Shown in pieces: positions 8,864-19,216 of a DNA stretch of 50,836 nucleotides. Below the pieces are notes generated by a model that was not told where the DNA came from, ran no database searches, and saw only the letters and a program-made list of their open reading frames with translations. The DNA is from an uncultured Synechococcaceae cyanobacterium. Lineage in GTDB: Bacteria > Cyanobacteriota > Cyanobacteriia > PCC-6307 > Cyanobiaceae. Within the stretch, counting starts at the first letter, position 1; every line of letters begins with the position of its first letter. The stretch spans positions 1-50,836 of the forward strand of contig CAIVPT010000078.1 in the NCBI GenBank assembly GCA_903907855.1, in the 5' to 3' direction. The position numbers and the translations under genes were made by a program.

Positions 8864-10315
8864 ATGGTGACGAGCGTCCAGCCTGCCGGCCCAGGCCCCA
8901 CCACCGGCGGCAACGGCCTCGATCCCGCCGCCCCGGCCGATGCCCAGCCGCTTGCGGGCCGGCCGTTTGAAGTGGCCTGCGATTCCCTCAGCCCCAACCG
9001 CAATCTCACCCCGGTGACGACGCGCCTCGACGGGGAGGATCGGTTGATGGTGGGCGGTTGCCGGCTCAGCGATCTGGCCCGGATCTACGGCACCCCCCTC
9101 TACGTGCTCGATGAGGCCAGCCTGCGGTCCGCCTGCCGCGCCTATCGCCACGCTCTGGAAACCTTTTACCCCGGCCCCTCGCTGGCCCTCTACGCCTCCA
9201 AGGCCAACAGCTCCCTGGCGATCACGGCCCTGGTGGCCTCCGAAGGCCTCGGCCTCGACGCCGTCTCGGCCGGCGAACTACTCACGGCCCTGCAGGGCGG
9301 CATGCCCGCGGAGCGGATCGTGCTCCACGGCAATAACAAATCGCGGGAGGAACTGGAACTGGCCGTGGCCCGCGGCATCACGGTGGTGGTGGATAACTGG
9401 CACGACCTGGAGCTGCTCGCCCAGGTGGCCCCCGGCGCCGGCCGGCCGGTGCGGCTGATGCTGCGCTTCACCCCCGGCATCGAGTGCCACACGCACGAAT
9501 ACATCCGCACCGGCCACCTCGACAGCAAGTTCGGCTTTGACCCCGACCAGCTCGACACCGTTCTGCGCCATCTGGCCGGTTGCCCCTGGGCCTGGCTGGA
9601 TGGCCTCCATGCCCACATCGGCTCCCAGATCTTCGAGCTGGACCCCCATCGCGATCTGGCGGCCGTGATGGCCGATGCCCTGGCCCTGGCCCGCTCCCTG
9701 GGCCATCCCTGCCGGGATCTGAACGTGGGCGGTGGCCTCGGCATCCGCTACATCGCCACCGATGACCCGCCGTCGATCCAGGACTGGGTGCGCACCGTGG
9801 CGACCGCCGTGGCTGAAGCGTGCACCACCCGCGGCCTGGAGCTGCCCCGCCTGCTCTGTGAACCCGGCCGATCGCTGGTGGCTTCGGCTGGCGTCACCCT
9901 TTATGCCATCGGCAGCCGCAAGGCGATCCCCGATCTGCGCACCTACATCTCGGTGGATGGCGGCATGAGCGATAACCCGCGGCCGATCACGTATCAGTCG
10001 CAGTACACCGCCCTGCTCGCCGATCGCCCCCTCGCCCCTGCTGATGAGGTGGTAACCGTGGCGGGCAAGCACTGCGAATCGGGCGACGTGCTGCTGCGTG
10101 ATGTGAGCCTTCCGGCCGCCCACGCCGGGGAGGTGCTGGCCGTCTTCGCCACCGGGGCCTACAACGCCTCCATGAGCTCCAACTACAACCGCATCCCCCG
10201 CCCGGCTGCGGTTCTGGTGCACGATGGCATCGCCGATCTGGTGCAGCGGCGCGAGCAGCCGGAAGACCTGCTGCGCTTCGATGTGCTCCCAGTCCGGCTC
10301 GGCCCGGTACAGTGA
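8864..10315 (+). CDS. lysA: diaminopimelate decarboxylase
   Basis: 483 aa; YASKANSSLAITALVASEGLGLDAVSAGEL, HAHIGSQIFE, VGGGLGI, CEPGRSLVA, CESGDVL. Confidence 0.96.
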   Translation: MVTSVQPAGPGPTTGGNGLDPAAPADAQPLAGRPFEVACDSLSPNRNLTPVTTRLDGEDRLMVGGCRLSDLARIYGTPLYVLDEASLRSACRAYRHALETFYPGPSLALYASKANSSLAITALVASEGLGLDAVSAGELLTALQGGMPAERIVLHGNNKSREELELAVARGITVVVDNWHDLELLAQVAPGAGRPVRLMLRFTPGIECHTHEYIRTGHLDSKFGFDPDQLDTVLRHLAGCPWAWLDGLHAHIGSQIFELDPHRDLAAVMADALALARSLGHPCRDLNVGGGLGIRYIATDDPPSIQDWVRTVATAVAEACTTRGLELPRLLCEPGRSLVASAGVTLYAIGSRKAIPDLRTYISVDGGMSDNPRPITYQSQYTALLADRPLAPADEVVTVAGKHCESGDVLLRDVSLPAAHAGEVLAVFATGAYNASMSSNYNRIPRPAAVLVHDGIADLVQRREQPEDLLRFDVLPVRLGPVQ

Positions 10316-10403
10316 GCGCGAAGCGGCGAGTGGCTTTGCCCCGTCCTTCATGACCCTGTGACCCCTCTCGCTCCGTTTGCGCGGAGGCAACCCCCCCGTC
10401 GCC

Positions 10404-11231
10404 GTGCAGGCCCTCCAGAGCTGGCTGCAGAGTTTCGACTGGCGCCTGCCGCTTGACGTCCTGGCGGCCACCGCGCTCGGCCTTCTGGTGCTTGGGCGCG
10501 TCACGGAGGCGCGGAGTTTCTGGCTGCTTCGGGGCTATCTGTTTCTGGTGGCCCTGGCGTGGGTGGTGCAGCGCACGGCCGTCCTTCCCCTCACCAGCAA
10601 GCTGGTGGACGCCCTGGTGATGGCCTGCAGCCTTGCCCTGGCAGTGCTCTGGCAGGGGGAGTTGCGGCGCGTGATGGAGCTCCTCGGCACCGGCCGCATC
10701 GGCACCCTGTTCGCCGACCGTCGCCGCGACCCCCTGGCCAGCGGTGCGGTGAGTGTGCTCACCGAGGCTGCCGGTCGCCTTTCCCAGACCCGCCGCGGGG
10801 CCCTGATCGTGCTTGATGTGGGCAGCGATCTGCGGCCCGAAGATTTCCTCAACCCCGGCGTCAAGCTCGACGCCCACCTCTCGGTGGACCTGCTGCTCAA
10901 CCTGTTCGCCGTCGATACCCCCCTGCACGACGGAGCCGTGCTGGTGCGCAAGAACCGCATCGTGGCCGCGGGTGTGATCCTGCCGCTCTCCCGCCAGGGC
11001 CTCAACCGCTACGGCACCCGCCACCTGGCGGCGCTGGGCCTGAGCGAACGCCACGACCACTGCCTGTGCGTGGTGGTTTCCGAGGAGACCGGCACCCTGT
11101 CCCTGGCCTGCCAAGGGCGGCTGGAGCGGCCGATCACCAGCAGCCGGCTCCACGATCTGCTCACCGAGTCGCTGGCTGCCGCGCCGGCGGGGCGTAGCGT
11201 GGCAGCGGACCCGCCGGAACCCCGCGGATGA
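10404..11231 (+). CDS. cdaA: diadenylate cyclase (c-di-AMP synthase)
   Basis: DAC domain: [26 protein letters not shown]...[36 protein letters not shown], with N-terminal TM helices. GTG start is my choice; the ORF extends to 10377. Confidence 0.93.
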   Translation: MQALQSWLQSFDWRLPLDVLAATALGLLVLGRVTEARSFWLLRGYLFLVALAWVVQRTAVLPLTSKLVDALVMACSLALAVLWQGELRRVMELLGTGRIGTLFADRRRDPLASGAVSVLTEAAGRLSQTRRGALIVLDVGSDLRPEDFLNPGVKLDAHLSVDLLLNLFAVDTPLHDGAVLVRKNRIVAAGVILPLSRQGLNRYGTRHLAALGLSERHDHCLCVVVSEETGTLSLACQGRLERPITSSRLHDLLTESLAAAPAGRSVAADPPEPRG

Positions 11232-12004
11232 GTCGCGCCCTGGCGACCACACCCTCGCTCTCCCGAGAGCCGCTGCCAACCCAGCTGGATCCGGAGCGTC
11301 TGCCCGCCCACGTGGCGGTGATCATGGACGGCAACGGCCGCTGGGCCCGCCAGCGCGGTCTGCCGCGGGTCCTGGGCCACCGGGCCGGCGTGGAGGCTCT
11401 CAAGCGCACCCTGCGGCTCTGCAGCGACTGGGGCATCGGGGCCCTCACCGCCTACGCCTTCTCCACCGAGAACTGGACCCGTCCAGGCGAGGAGGTGACC
11501 TTCCTGATGACCCTGTTTGAGCGGGTGCTGGCCCGGGAGCTGGAGGGCCTGATGCGCGAGCAGGTGCGCATCCGCTTCCTAGGCGATCTGGAGCAGCTGC
11601 CCCCGGGCCTGCAGCAGCTGATCGCCGACGCCACCGCCCGCACCGCCGCCAACAGCGGCATTCATTTCAATGTCTGCACCAACTACGGCGGTCGGCGGGA
11701 GCTGGTGCGCGCCGCCCAACGGCTGGCCGAGCAGGTGGCCGCCGGGGCGCTTGATCCGGAGGCGATCGATGAGCAGCGCTTCGCCGCCGAGTTGCACACC
11801 GCCGGCGAGGTGGACCCCGACCTGCTGATCCGCACCAGCGGCGAACAGCGCATCAGCAACTTCCTGCTCTGGCAGCTGGCCTATGCCGAGCTGCACATCA
11901 CCGATGTGCTCTGGCCCGATTTCGATGCCGTCGCCCTGCAGGCCGCCCTGGTCGACTACCAGGGCCGTTCCCGCCGTTTCGGAGGCGTCGACCCCATCCA
12001 ATGA
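11228..12004 (+). CDS. uppS: isoprenyl transferase (undecaprenyl diphosphate synthase)
   Basis: 258 aa; [31 protein letters not shown]...[11 protein letters not shown]...[27 protein letters not shown]. Confidence 0.97.
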   Translation: MSRALATTPSLSREPLPTQLDPERLPAHVAVIMDGNGRWARQRGLPRVLGHRAGVEALKRTLRLCSDWGIGALTAYAFSTENWTRPGEEVTFLMTLFERVLARELEGLMREQVRIRFLGDLEQLPPGLQQLIADATARTAANSGIHFNVCTNYGGRRELVRAAQRLAEQVAAGALDPEAIDEQRFAAELHTAGEVDPDLLIRTSGEQRISNFLLWQLAYAELHITDVLWPDFDAVALQAALVDYQGRSRRFGGVDPIQ

Positions 12005-12987
12005 TCACCCGTCATGACTGGACCCGGGAGGAGATCCAGGGCCTTCTCGCGCTCCCACTGATGGATCTGCTGTGGCAGGCCCAGCAGGTACATCGCCTCG
12101 CCAACCCGGGCTACCGCGTGCAGCTCGCCTCCCTGTTGAGTGTGCGCACAGGAGGCTGCGAGGAGGATTGCGCCTACTGCCCCCAGTCGATGCACCACAG
12201 CAGCGATGTGGGCGATCGGCCCGAGCTGGACGTGGAGCCCGTGCTGGCCCGCGCCCGCGCCGCCCGCGATGCCGGCGCCCACCGCTTCTGCATGGGCTGG
12301 GCCTGGCGGGAGATCCGGGATGGGGCTCCGTTCGACGCGATGCTGGCGATGGTGCGTGGGGTGCGCGCCCTTGGCCTCGAGGCCTGTGTCACCGCGGGCA
12401 TGCTCACCGACGGGCAAGCCCAACGCCTGGCGGAAGCGGGGTTGACCGCCTACAACCACAACCTCGACACCAGCCCCGAGCATTACGGGCAGATCATCAC
12501 CACCCGCACCTACCAGGAGCGGCTGGAAACCCTGGAGCGGGCCCGGCGCGCCGGGATCACCCACTGCTGTGGCGGCATCAACGGCCTGGGCGAAAGCCCG
12601 GCCGACCGGGCCTCCCTGCTGCAGGTGCTCGCTGGCCTTGACCCCCATCCCGAGAGCGTGCCGATCAACGCCCTGGTGGCGGTGGAGGGCACGCCCCTGG
12701 CCGAGGAGCCCCCAATCGATCCGCTGGAGCTGGTGCGGATGGTGGCGGTCGCCCGCATCCTCATGCCCCACAGCCGCGTGCGCCTCAGTGCCGGTCGGGA
12801 GCAGCTGGGCCGGGAGGCCCAGATCCTCTGCCTGTTGGCCGGGGCCGACTCGATCTTCTACGGCGAGACCCTCCTTACCACCGGCAACCCCGACGTGGCG
12901 GCCGACCGGGAGCTGTTGGCGGCCGCCGGGGTATCCGGCTGGGAGGACCCCGTGGCCGAGGGGGCTCGGCGGGAATGCCGCAGTTGA
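12001..12987 (+). CDS. bioB: biotin synthase
   Basis: 328 aa radical [62 protein letters not shown]. Confidence 0.97.
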   Translation: MITRHDWTREEIQGLLALPLMDLLWQAQQVHRLANPGYRVQLASLLSVRTGGCEEDCAYCPQSMHHSSDVGDRPELDVEPVLARARAARDAGAHRFCMGWAWREIRDGAPFDAMLAMVRGVRALGLEACVTAGMLTDGQAQRLAEAGLTAYNHNLDTSPEHYGQIITTRTYQERLETLERARRAGITHCCGGINGLGESPADRASLLQVLAGLDPHPESVPINALVAVEGTPLAEEPPIDPLELVRMVAVARILMPHSRVRLSAGREQLGREAQILCLLAGADSIFYGETLLTTGNPDVAADRELLAAAGVSGWEDPVAEGARRECRS

Positions 12988-13943
12988 TGGCGGAGCCCCC
13001 AGCAGCATCCCCTGCCGTGCAGGTGGCAGCGTTCTATCGCTTCAGTGCCATCGCTGGGCTGACGGCCCTGCGGGAGGAGCTGCTGCAGCTGGCGGCTGCG
13101 GCCGCGGTGCGGGGCACGATCCTGCTGGCCGAGGAGGGCGTGAACGGCACCATTAGCGGGCCGGAGCAGGGCGTGCAGCAGGTGCTGGCGCGGTTGCGCC
13201 GCTGCCCGGGCCTGGCCCCGCTGGAAGCCAAGCTGAGTTGGGCGCCGCACCACGCGTTTCATCGGCTCAAGGTGCGGATCAAGCGCGAGATCGTGACGAT
13301 GGGCTGCCCCACGGTGAACCCCGCCGAGCAGGTGGGCGCCACCGTGCCGCCACAGCAGTGGGATGCGCTGATCGGCGACCCCGACACCCTGGTGATTGAT
13401 ACCCGCAACCGCTACGAGGTGGCGATCGGCAGCTTTGCGGGCGCGATCGATCCGGGCACCGACAGCTTCCGCGAATTCCCGGCGTGGGTGGAGCGCGAGC
13501 TGCGGCCGCTGGTGGCTGAGCGGCAGCCGAAGGCGATCGCCATGTTCTGCACCGGCGGCATCCGCTGCGAGAAGAGCACCGCCTATCTGCTGCAGCAAGG
13601 CTTCAGCAACGTGGTTCACCTGCAGGGCGGCATCCTGCGCTATCTGGAGGAGATGCCCGAGCAGGGCAGCGGCTGGCAAGGGGAGTGTTACGTGTTCGAT
13701 CAGCGGGTGAGCGTGAACCACCGTCTGGAGCCCGGCCGTACCAGCCTCTGCCACGCCTGCGGCCTGCCGCTGGCGCCAGAGGATCGCGATCACCCCGCCT
13801 ACCGCGAGGGTGTGAGCTGCCACCAGTGCCTCGATCGCTTCAGTGAATCCGATCGCGCGCGCTTCGCCGAACGGCAGCGGCAGATGGAGCGGGCCCGCGG
13901 CCGCGGTGAACCCCACCTGGGGGCGGCGATGCCGCAGGGCTGA
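12975..13943 (+). CDS. trhO: rhodanese-type tRNA uridine(34) hydroxylase
   Basis: 322 aa; [90 protein letters not shown]. Confidence 0.95.
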   Translation: MPQLMAEPPAASPAVQVAAFYRFSAIAGLTALREELLQLAAAAAVRGTILLAEEGVNGTISGPEQGVQQVLARLRRCPGLAPLEAKLSWAPHHAFHRLKVRIKREIVTMGCPTVNPAEQVGATVPPQQWDALIGDPDTLVIDTRNRYEVAIGSFAGAIDPGTDSFREFPAWVERELRPLVAERQPKAIAMFCTGGIRCEKSTAYLLQQGFSNVVHLQGGILRYLEEMPEQGSGWQGECYVFDQRVSVNHRLEPGRTSLCHACGLPLAPEDRDHPAYREGVSCHQCLDRFSESDRARFAERQRQMERARGRGEPHLGAAMPQG

Positions 13944-14950
13944 TGGGGGATTCAATCGCGGAGGCGACGGCGGTTCCTGCCGCGGCAGCCGTTCTCTACA
14001 GCTTCCGTCGTTGTCCGTTCGCGATTCGGGCGCGGCTCGCCCTGGCGGCCGCCGGTTGGCTGCCGGGCCGGGATCTGGAGCTGCGCGAGGTGGCCCTCGC
14101 GGCCAAGCCCCCCGAGCTGCTGGAGGCTTCCCCGCGCGGCACGGTGCCCGTGCTGGTGGCGCCGGATGGCGGGGTGCTGGGCGAGAGCCTGGCGATCATG
14201 CACTGGGCCCTGGAGCGCGCCGACCCGCACGGCTGGCGGGCGGGCTGGGACCCGGTGGCGCAGCAGGCGATGCAGGCGCTGATCGCCGAAAACGATGGCC
14301 CGTTTAAGCACCACCTCGATCGCCATCGCTACCCCGAGCGTTACGCAGGGGAGCCTGGCGGCGACCATCGCGGCCAGGCCTTCGCCATCCTGCGCGCCTG
14401 GGACGAGCGGTTGCGACCCGGCGGCTGGCTGCTCGGGGATCGGCCGAGCCTGGCGGATTGGGCCCTGCTGCCGTTCGTGCGGCAGTTCGGCCTCAGCGAG
14501 CCGCCGGGCTGGGCCGCGGCGGCTGGTCTTGAGGCGTTGCCGGGCTGGCTGGATCGCTATGGGAACTCCCCCGCCCTTGCTGCCGTGATGGAGCCCCCCT
14601 GGGGCGAGCGCCGTAGCTGGCGCTCGCCCCGCTGGATTTATCACCTGGCCCTTGAAGGCGACTGGCGTGCGGCCAGGGCCACTGGGGTGTACAGCGTCTC
14701 CACCCGCGGTTTGACGCTGGAGCAGGTGGGGTTCATCCATGCGTCCTACGCCCACCAGATCGCGGCGACTTACCAGCGCTTCTTCGCCGACGCCGGCCCG
14801 CTCAAGCTGCTGATGATCGATCCGCAACGCCTGGCGGCCCTGCGGCTGCCGCTGCGGGCCGAACCGGCGCCCGGCAGCGCGGAGCTGTTCCCGCATGTCT
14901 ACGGTGCGTTGCCGGTGGAGGCGGTGCTGCAAGTGGAGGCCTATCCATGA
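13943..14950 (+). CDS. glutathione S-transferase fused to a C-terminal DUF952 domain
   Basis: 335 aa; N-term YSFRRCPFAIRARLALAAAGW...SPRGTVPVLVAPDGGVLGESLAIMHWAL (GST). C-term IYHLALEGDWRAARATGVYSVSTRGLTLEQVGFIHASYAHQIAATYQRFFADAGPLKLLMIDPQRL...ELFPHVYGALPVEAVLQV (DUF952). Confidence 0.88.
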   Translation: MGDSIAEATAVPAAAAVLYSFRRCPFAIRARLALAAAGWLPGRDLELREVALAAKPPELLEASPRGTVPVLVAPDGGVLGESLAIMHWALERADPHGWRAGWDPVAQQAMQALIAENDGPFKHHLDRHRYPERYAGEPGGDHRGQAFAILRAWDERLRPGGWLLGDRPSLADWALLPFVRQFGLSEPPGWAAAAGLEALPGWLDRYGNSPALAAVMEPPWGERRSWRSPRWIYHLALEGDWRAARATGVYSVSTRGLTLEQVGFIHASYAHQIAATYQRFFADAGPLKLLMIDPQRLAALRLPLRAEPAPGSAELFPHVYGALPVEAVLQVEAYP

Positions 14951-15477
14951 GCGAACCTCAGGCAAAGCCGGCGGCGGCGTTGCCCACCCTGGCGGCCATT
15001 GAGCAGCGCGCCGCTGGGGGCAATCTGCTGCTGCGGTTGCGGGTGCAGCAGCTGCTGGGACTGCGCACGCTGCGGGTGGTGGTGGCCCGGCCGCGGCCGG
15101 GCGAGTCGCCGCTGCTGCTGGGGGAACTCAAGGGCTGGGCGCTGCCTACCGCCGCCGGCCTGCGCCTCGACACGATGCGGGTGCAGGGAGCGGACACCGC
15201 TGCGGTGGGGCCGCTGCTCTGGGCCGCCACCTTCGCCTGGGCGCTGGAGGCCACCCCCTGCCGCCGGGCCACCCTGCTGGCGATTCGTGATAGTGAGGCC
15301 CAGCACCGGCGGTTGGTGCGTTATTTCCAACGGCTTGGCTTCACGCCCCGGCGGGAGCTCGGCGCGGCGGTGGCCGACCTGGTGCCCCGGCTGGTGTGGG
15401 GCGGCGCTGGTTTGTTGATGGAGGGAGAGTGCGCAGGCGGCCTGCGCCGCAGCGTTGCCCAGCTGGAGCGGCGCTGA
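14947..15477 (+). CDS. conserved hypothetical protein (possible GNAT-like fold)
   Basis: 176 aa; 4-bp ATGA overlap with upstream gene; AQHRRLVRYFQRLGF resembles an acetyltransferase C-terminal motif. Confidence 0.6.
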   Translation: MSEPQAKPAAALPTLAAIEQRAAGGNLLLRLRVQQLLGLRTLRVVVARPRPGESPLLLGELKGWALPTAAGLRLDTMRVQGADTAAVGPLLWAATFAWALEATPCRRATLLAIRDSEAQHRRLVRYFQRLGFTPRRELGAAVADLVPRLVWGGAGLLMEGECAGGLRRSVAQLERR

Positions 15478-15485
15478 GGCGGCCC

Positions 15486-15525
15486 CGCCTGCGGCATTGC
15501 CTTCCCGCCTGCGGTGTTGCCTTCC
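15486..15525. repeat. two-copy 20-bp tandem repeat between convergent genes
   Basis: cgcctgcggcattgccttcc followed by cgcctgcggtgttgccttcc (18/20 identical). Confidence 0.85.
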
Positions 15526-15526
15526 C

Positions 15527-16441
15527 TCAAGCCTCGCCGGCGTGGTAGCTGCTGCGCACCAGGGGCCCGCTGCGCACGTCGTGGAAGCCCAGCTCCCGCG
15601 CGATCGCCCCCAGCCGCTCGAACTCCTCCGGCTCCCAATAGCGCGCCACCGGGATGTGGGCCAGGGACGGCCGCAGGTACTGGCCGAGGGTGAGGCGCTG
15701 GCAGCCAGCGGCACGCAGGTCGCCGAGGGTGGCCACCACCTCTTCGAAGCTCTCGCCCAGGCCCAGCATCAGGCCGCTCTTGGTGGGGATCGCTGGCGCC
15801 ATCTCCCGCGCCGCCGCCAGCAGGGCCAGGGAGCGGCGGTAGGTGGCACCACGCCGCACCTCCCCCTGCAGCCGCTCCACCGTCTCCAGGTTGTGGTTGA
15901 AGCACACCGGTCCGGCATCCAGGACGGCGGCCAGCCGTTGTCGCTGCGCTGCGATCCCTTCGGCTTCCTCGCGGTGGCCCCCCCAGAAATCCGGGGTGAG
16001 CACCTCGATAGCCACCAGGGGATTGCGGCCCCGGATCGCCGCCATCGTGGTGGTGAACAGGGCGGCGCCGTGGTCGTCCCGGTCGTCGCGGGCGACAGCG
16101 GTCAGCACCACGTAGCGCAGTCCGAGCGTGTCCACCGCCTCCGCCACCCGCTCCGCCTCCTCCGGATCGAAGGGGGCCGGTGCCTGGCCCTTCTCCACCT
16201 GGCAGAAGGCGCAACTGCGGGTGCAGACCGGCCCGCCCAGCAGGAAGGTGGCGGTGCCGGCGGCGTAGCACTCACCCCGGTTCGGGCAGCGTCCCTCTTC
16301 GCAGATGGTGTGCAGCCTCTGGCGCTTCACCACCCCCTGCACGGTCTCCAGCGCCGAAGCGTTGCCCAGGGGCGTGCGCAGCCAGTCGGGCAGGCGCTCG
16401 GCGGGGGGTATGGCGGAATAGCGGCTGGAGCGGGAGGTCAT
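15527..16441 (-). CDS. lipA: lipoyl synthase
   Basis: [39 protein letters not shown]; in-frame ATG at 16441 or 16489 (ORF opens further upstream). Confidence 0.95.
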   Translation of the reverse strand: MTSRSSRYSAIPPAERLPDWLRTPLGNASALETVQGVVKRQRLHTICEEGRCPNRGECYAAGTATFLLGGPVCTRSCAFCQVEKGQAPAPFDPEEAERVAEAVDTLGLRYVVLTAVARDDRDDHGAALFTTTMAAIRGRNPLVAIEVLTPDFWGGHREEAEGIAAQRQRLAAVLDAGPVCFNHNLETVERLQGEVRRGATYRRSLALLAAAREMAPAIPTKSGLMLGLGESFEEVVATLGDLRAAGCQRLTLGQYLRPSLAHIPVARYWEPEEFERLGAIARELGFHDVRSGPLVRSSYHAGEA

Positions 16442-16485
16442 CGGTGTGGGCGTGGGCGTAGACGTACTCGTGGGCGGGAGGCGGA

Positions 16486-17142
16486 TCATTCGACGGGACG
16501 GCGGCCCTCCAGGGCCCGGGCCAGGGTGACTTCGTCGGCGTATTCCAGCTCGCTTCCCATCGGCAGGCCGTAGGCGATGCGGCTGACGGTGGTGAAGGGG
16601 CGCAGAAGGCGGGCCAGATACAGGCTGGTGGTGTCGCCCTCCACGCTGGGGGTGAGGGCGAGGATCACCTCGCTGGCGTTCTCCCGGCTCACCCGCTCCA
16701 CCAGCGGCTTGATCTGCAGCAGCTCTGGGCCCACCCCGTCCATCGGCGAAATCAGGCCGCCGAGCACGTGGTAGTTGCCGCGGAACTCGTGGGTGCGCTC
16801 CAGGGCCAGCAGGTCGCGGGAGTCGGCGACCACGCAGATCACTCCGGTATTGCGCTCCTCGTTGCGGCAGATGTCGCACAGCGGCTCGGCGGAGAGGTGG
16901 AAGCAGCGGCGGCATTGGCCCACCTGGCTGCGGGCCGCCAGCAGGGCGTCGGCAAAGGCGCGGATCTGCTCCTCTGGCTGCCGCAGCAGGTGCAGGGCCA
17001 GGCGCTGGGCGGTGCGCGGTCCGATGCCGGGCAACCGCTCGAACTGGTCGATCAGCCGGGCCAGGGGTCGGGTGAAGCCGCTCAGCGATCCAGGGCAGGT
17101 GGGGGCGATCCTGGCAGGGGCCGGGTCCCCTCGGAGAGCCAC
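16486..17142 (-). CDS. recR: recombination mediator RecR
   Basis: [43 protein letters not shown] zinc finger, Toprim [16 protein letters not shown]. Start uncertain (GTG at 17142 or ATG at 17196). Confidence 0.93.
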   Translation of the reverse strand: MALRGDPAPARIAPTCPGSLSGFTRPLARLIDQFERLPGIGPRTAQRLALHLLRQPEEQIRAFADALLAARSQVGQCRRCFHLSAEPLCDICRNEERNTGVICVVADSRDLLALERTHEFRGNYHVLGGLISPMDGVGPELLQIKPLVERVSRENASEVILALTPSVEGDTTSLYLARLLRPFTTVSRIAYGLPMGSELEYADEVTLARALEGRRPVE

Positions 17143-17194
17143 CGCCCTGCGGGGACGGACGCAGGGCGAGAATGCGGCCAGCTCCGCCGCCGCC

Positions 17195-17818
17195 ATGGCC
17201 CCTCTGCTCCGGCCCCCCCTGTCCGCCAGCGCCCGCCCCGGCGACGCCCCCAACCGCCCAGGGCCCACCGCCTGGCTGAGGCGCTGGCCGCTGGCCCTCT
17301 GCAGCCTGGTGCTGGCGGTGGCCCTGGTGGGCTGCAGCGCGGCGGCCGCGGGCCTGCAGTCGTTCCAGAGTCCCGACGGCCGCTACGCCTTCCTTTATCC
17401 CACCGGCTGGACCCGTGTGCAGGTGCCGGATGGCCCCCAGCTGGTGTTCCACGACCTGATCAACAGCGACGAAACCCTCAGCCTGGTCATCTCCGAGGTG
17501 CATGCGGGCAACAGCCTCGAGGATCTCGGCAGCGCGGTGGCAGTGGGCGAGCGGCTGCGGCGCACGGTGATCGCCCCTGAGGGAAGTGGCCGGGAGGCGG
17601 AGCTGGTGGAGGCCCGTGAGCGCGATCAGAATGGCCATAGCTACTACGACCTGGAGTACGCCGTGCACCTGGCCGACCGCGACCGCCACGAGCTGGCGAC
17701 GGTGGTGGTGGACCGGGGGCGTCTCTACACCTTTGCCGCCAGCACCAATGAGGTGCGCTGGCCACGGGTGCGGGAACTGTTCGAGCGGGTGATCAGCTCC
17801 TTTGCCCTGCTGATCTGA
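17195..17818 (+). CDS. psbP: photosystem II PsbP (CyanoP) lipoprotein
   Basis: [59 protein letters not shown]...SYYDLEYAV; lipobox VGC. Confidence 0.92.
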   Translation: MAPLLRPPLSASARPGDAPNRPGPTAWLRRWPLALCSLVLAVALVGCSAAAAGLQSFQSPDGRYAFLYPTGWTRVQVPDGPQLVFHDLINSDETLSLVISEVHAGNSLEDLGSAVAVGERLRRTVIAPEGSGREAELVEARERDQNGHSYYDLEYAVHLADRDRHELATVVVDRGRLYTFAASTNEVRWPRVRELFERVISSFALLI

Positions 17819-18847
17819 ATGGCCCTTGCCGGCGATGGGGTCGGCATCGTCGGCGGCGGCCTGGCCGGGGCCCTCCTCGCCCTGGCCCTGCGCGAGCGCG
17901 GCATGGCGGTGTCTCTGATCGATGCGGGGGGCGCCTCCGCCACCACATTCAGCTATGGGGTGATCCCCGGCTTTCCCCTTGACCCCTCGCCCCTGGCTCG
18001 CCTGGCTGCCGGTGCCGGCTCCCGCTGGCGTGAGTTGCAGCGCCGCCATGGCGATCTGGGCTGGAGATCGCGCCGCCGCTGGCCCCTGCCCCTCTCCCAG
18101 GTGGATACGGCACGGCTGGCCGAGCGCCTGGAGGCCGTGCTGGCGGCGGCGGGCGTGCAGCTGCGGCGGGCCCGGGTGGAGGCCGTGGCGCCACTCGCCG
18201 ATCACTGGCGTCTGACGCTGGGGGGCGGCGAAAGTCTTGAGATCGGTCAGCTGGTGCTGGCCGCCGGGGCCGGTTCCCTGGCGCTCTGCCCCGAGCTGGC
18301 GCTGGAGCTGGGGATCAGCTGGGCCGGGGTGCTGGCGCTGCCGCCCCCCACCGGAGGTGGGGCCTATTCGCTGCGGTTGCCCAGCCGCTTCCAGCGGCTC
18401 GCCGTGGAGGCCCGCGCGCCGGCCCTGCGGCAGCCTGAGTGGGTGGTGGATGGGGGCTTGGTGCCCTGGGGGACGGGGGGGCTGTTGGGCCAGCTCAGCT
18501 GGTTTGCCCCCGGGGCGGTAGCGGCGATTGGCCCCCCGCCGGATCAGGCGGAAGCCTGGTTGCGCAGCTCCCTGGCCGGGGGCGGCCCACCGCTGGCGGC
18601 CCTGGCCGGGGAGGCGGGGCGCTACCAGCAGCTGCCGGTGGCCTTCGCGCCGAACGGCCTGCCCCGGGTGGGCCGGCTGGCGCGTGGGCTTTGGGTGTTC
18701 AGCGGCTTCCGCGGCGCCTTTGCCCAGGTGCCGGTGCTGGCCCCCTTGCTGGCGGCCGCGATGGGGGAGGGGCAAGCGGACGCGCAGGCCGCCGAGGCGG
18801 CGCTGGGGCGCCTGGGCCTCATCCCCTCCCCCAGGACCCAGAGCTGA
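17819..18847 (+). CDS. FAD-dependent oxidoreductase (DAO family)
   Basis: 342 aa; [31 protein letters not shown] dinucleotide fold; [19 protein letters not shown]. Confidence 0.85.
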   Translation: MALAGDGVGIVGGGLAGALLALALRERGMAVSLIDAGGASATTFSYGVIPGFPLDPSPLARLAAGAGSRWRELQRRHGDLGWRSRRRWPLPLSQVDTARLAERLEAVLAAAGVQLRRARVEAVAPLADHWRLTLGGGESLEIGQLVLAAGAGSLALCPELALELGISWAGVLALPPPTGGGAYSLRLPSRFQRLAVEARAPALRQPEWVVDGGLVPWGTGGLLGQLSWFAPGAVAAIGPPPDQAEAWLRSSLAGGGPPLAALAGEAGRYQQLPVAFAPNGLPRVGRLARGLWVFSGFRGAFAQVPVLAPLLAAAMGEGQADAQAAEAALGRLGLIPSPRTQS

Positions 18848-18916
18848 GCGCCGGAGCCCCGCTGGCCGTCAGCCCCTCGATGCCCTAGAGCGGGAGGGAG
18901 CGATTCAGGCCCCGCG

Positions 18917-19147
18917 ATGGTTCCGACCCCCAGCCTCTGGAGCCAGAAACCCTGGTGGTGTCAGCCCTGGTCGATCGTGCTCACCGGGGTGGCGCTGGTG
19001 GGAGGGAGCCTGCTGTGGCCGGGGCGCTGGTGGGTGTCCCTGCCGCTGGCGCTGGCGGTGCTGCTGTGGTGGGGGGTGTTCCTGGTGCTGGCGCCGGCGG
19101 CCTATCGCGCGGCCGCCACCGCTGGGGATGGGGAGGCTGGGCCCTGA
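18917..19147 (+). CDS. small two-TM protein, DUF6737-like
   Basis: 76 aa LWSQKPWWCQPWSIVLTGVALVGGSLLWPGRWWVSLPLALAVLLWWGVFLVLAPAAY. Confidence 0.6.
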   Translation: MVPTPSLWSQKPWWCQPWSIVLTGVALVGGSLLWPGRWWVSLPLALAVLLWWGVFLVLAPAAYRAAATAGDGEAGP

Positions 19148-19216
19148 TCCTTCTGCAACTGGGCCTTCCGGCAGTCGGCTGGTGGTAACCGTCACTCCGG
19201 ATCTGGAGGTGTTGCT

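Noticed and set aside
15527-18775. 1082 aa minus-strand ORF
   Set aside because: Only the C-terminal ~305 codons (lipA) are real; the rest is antisense or out of frame to recR, psbP and the FAD oxidoreductase.
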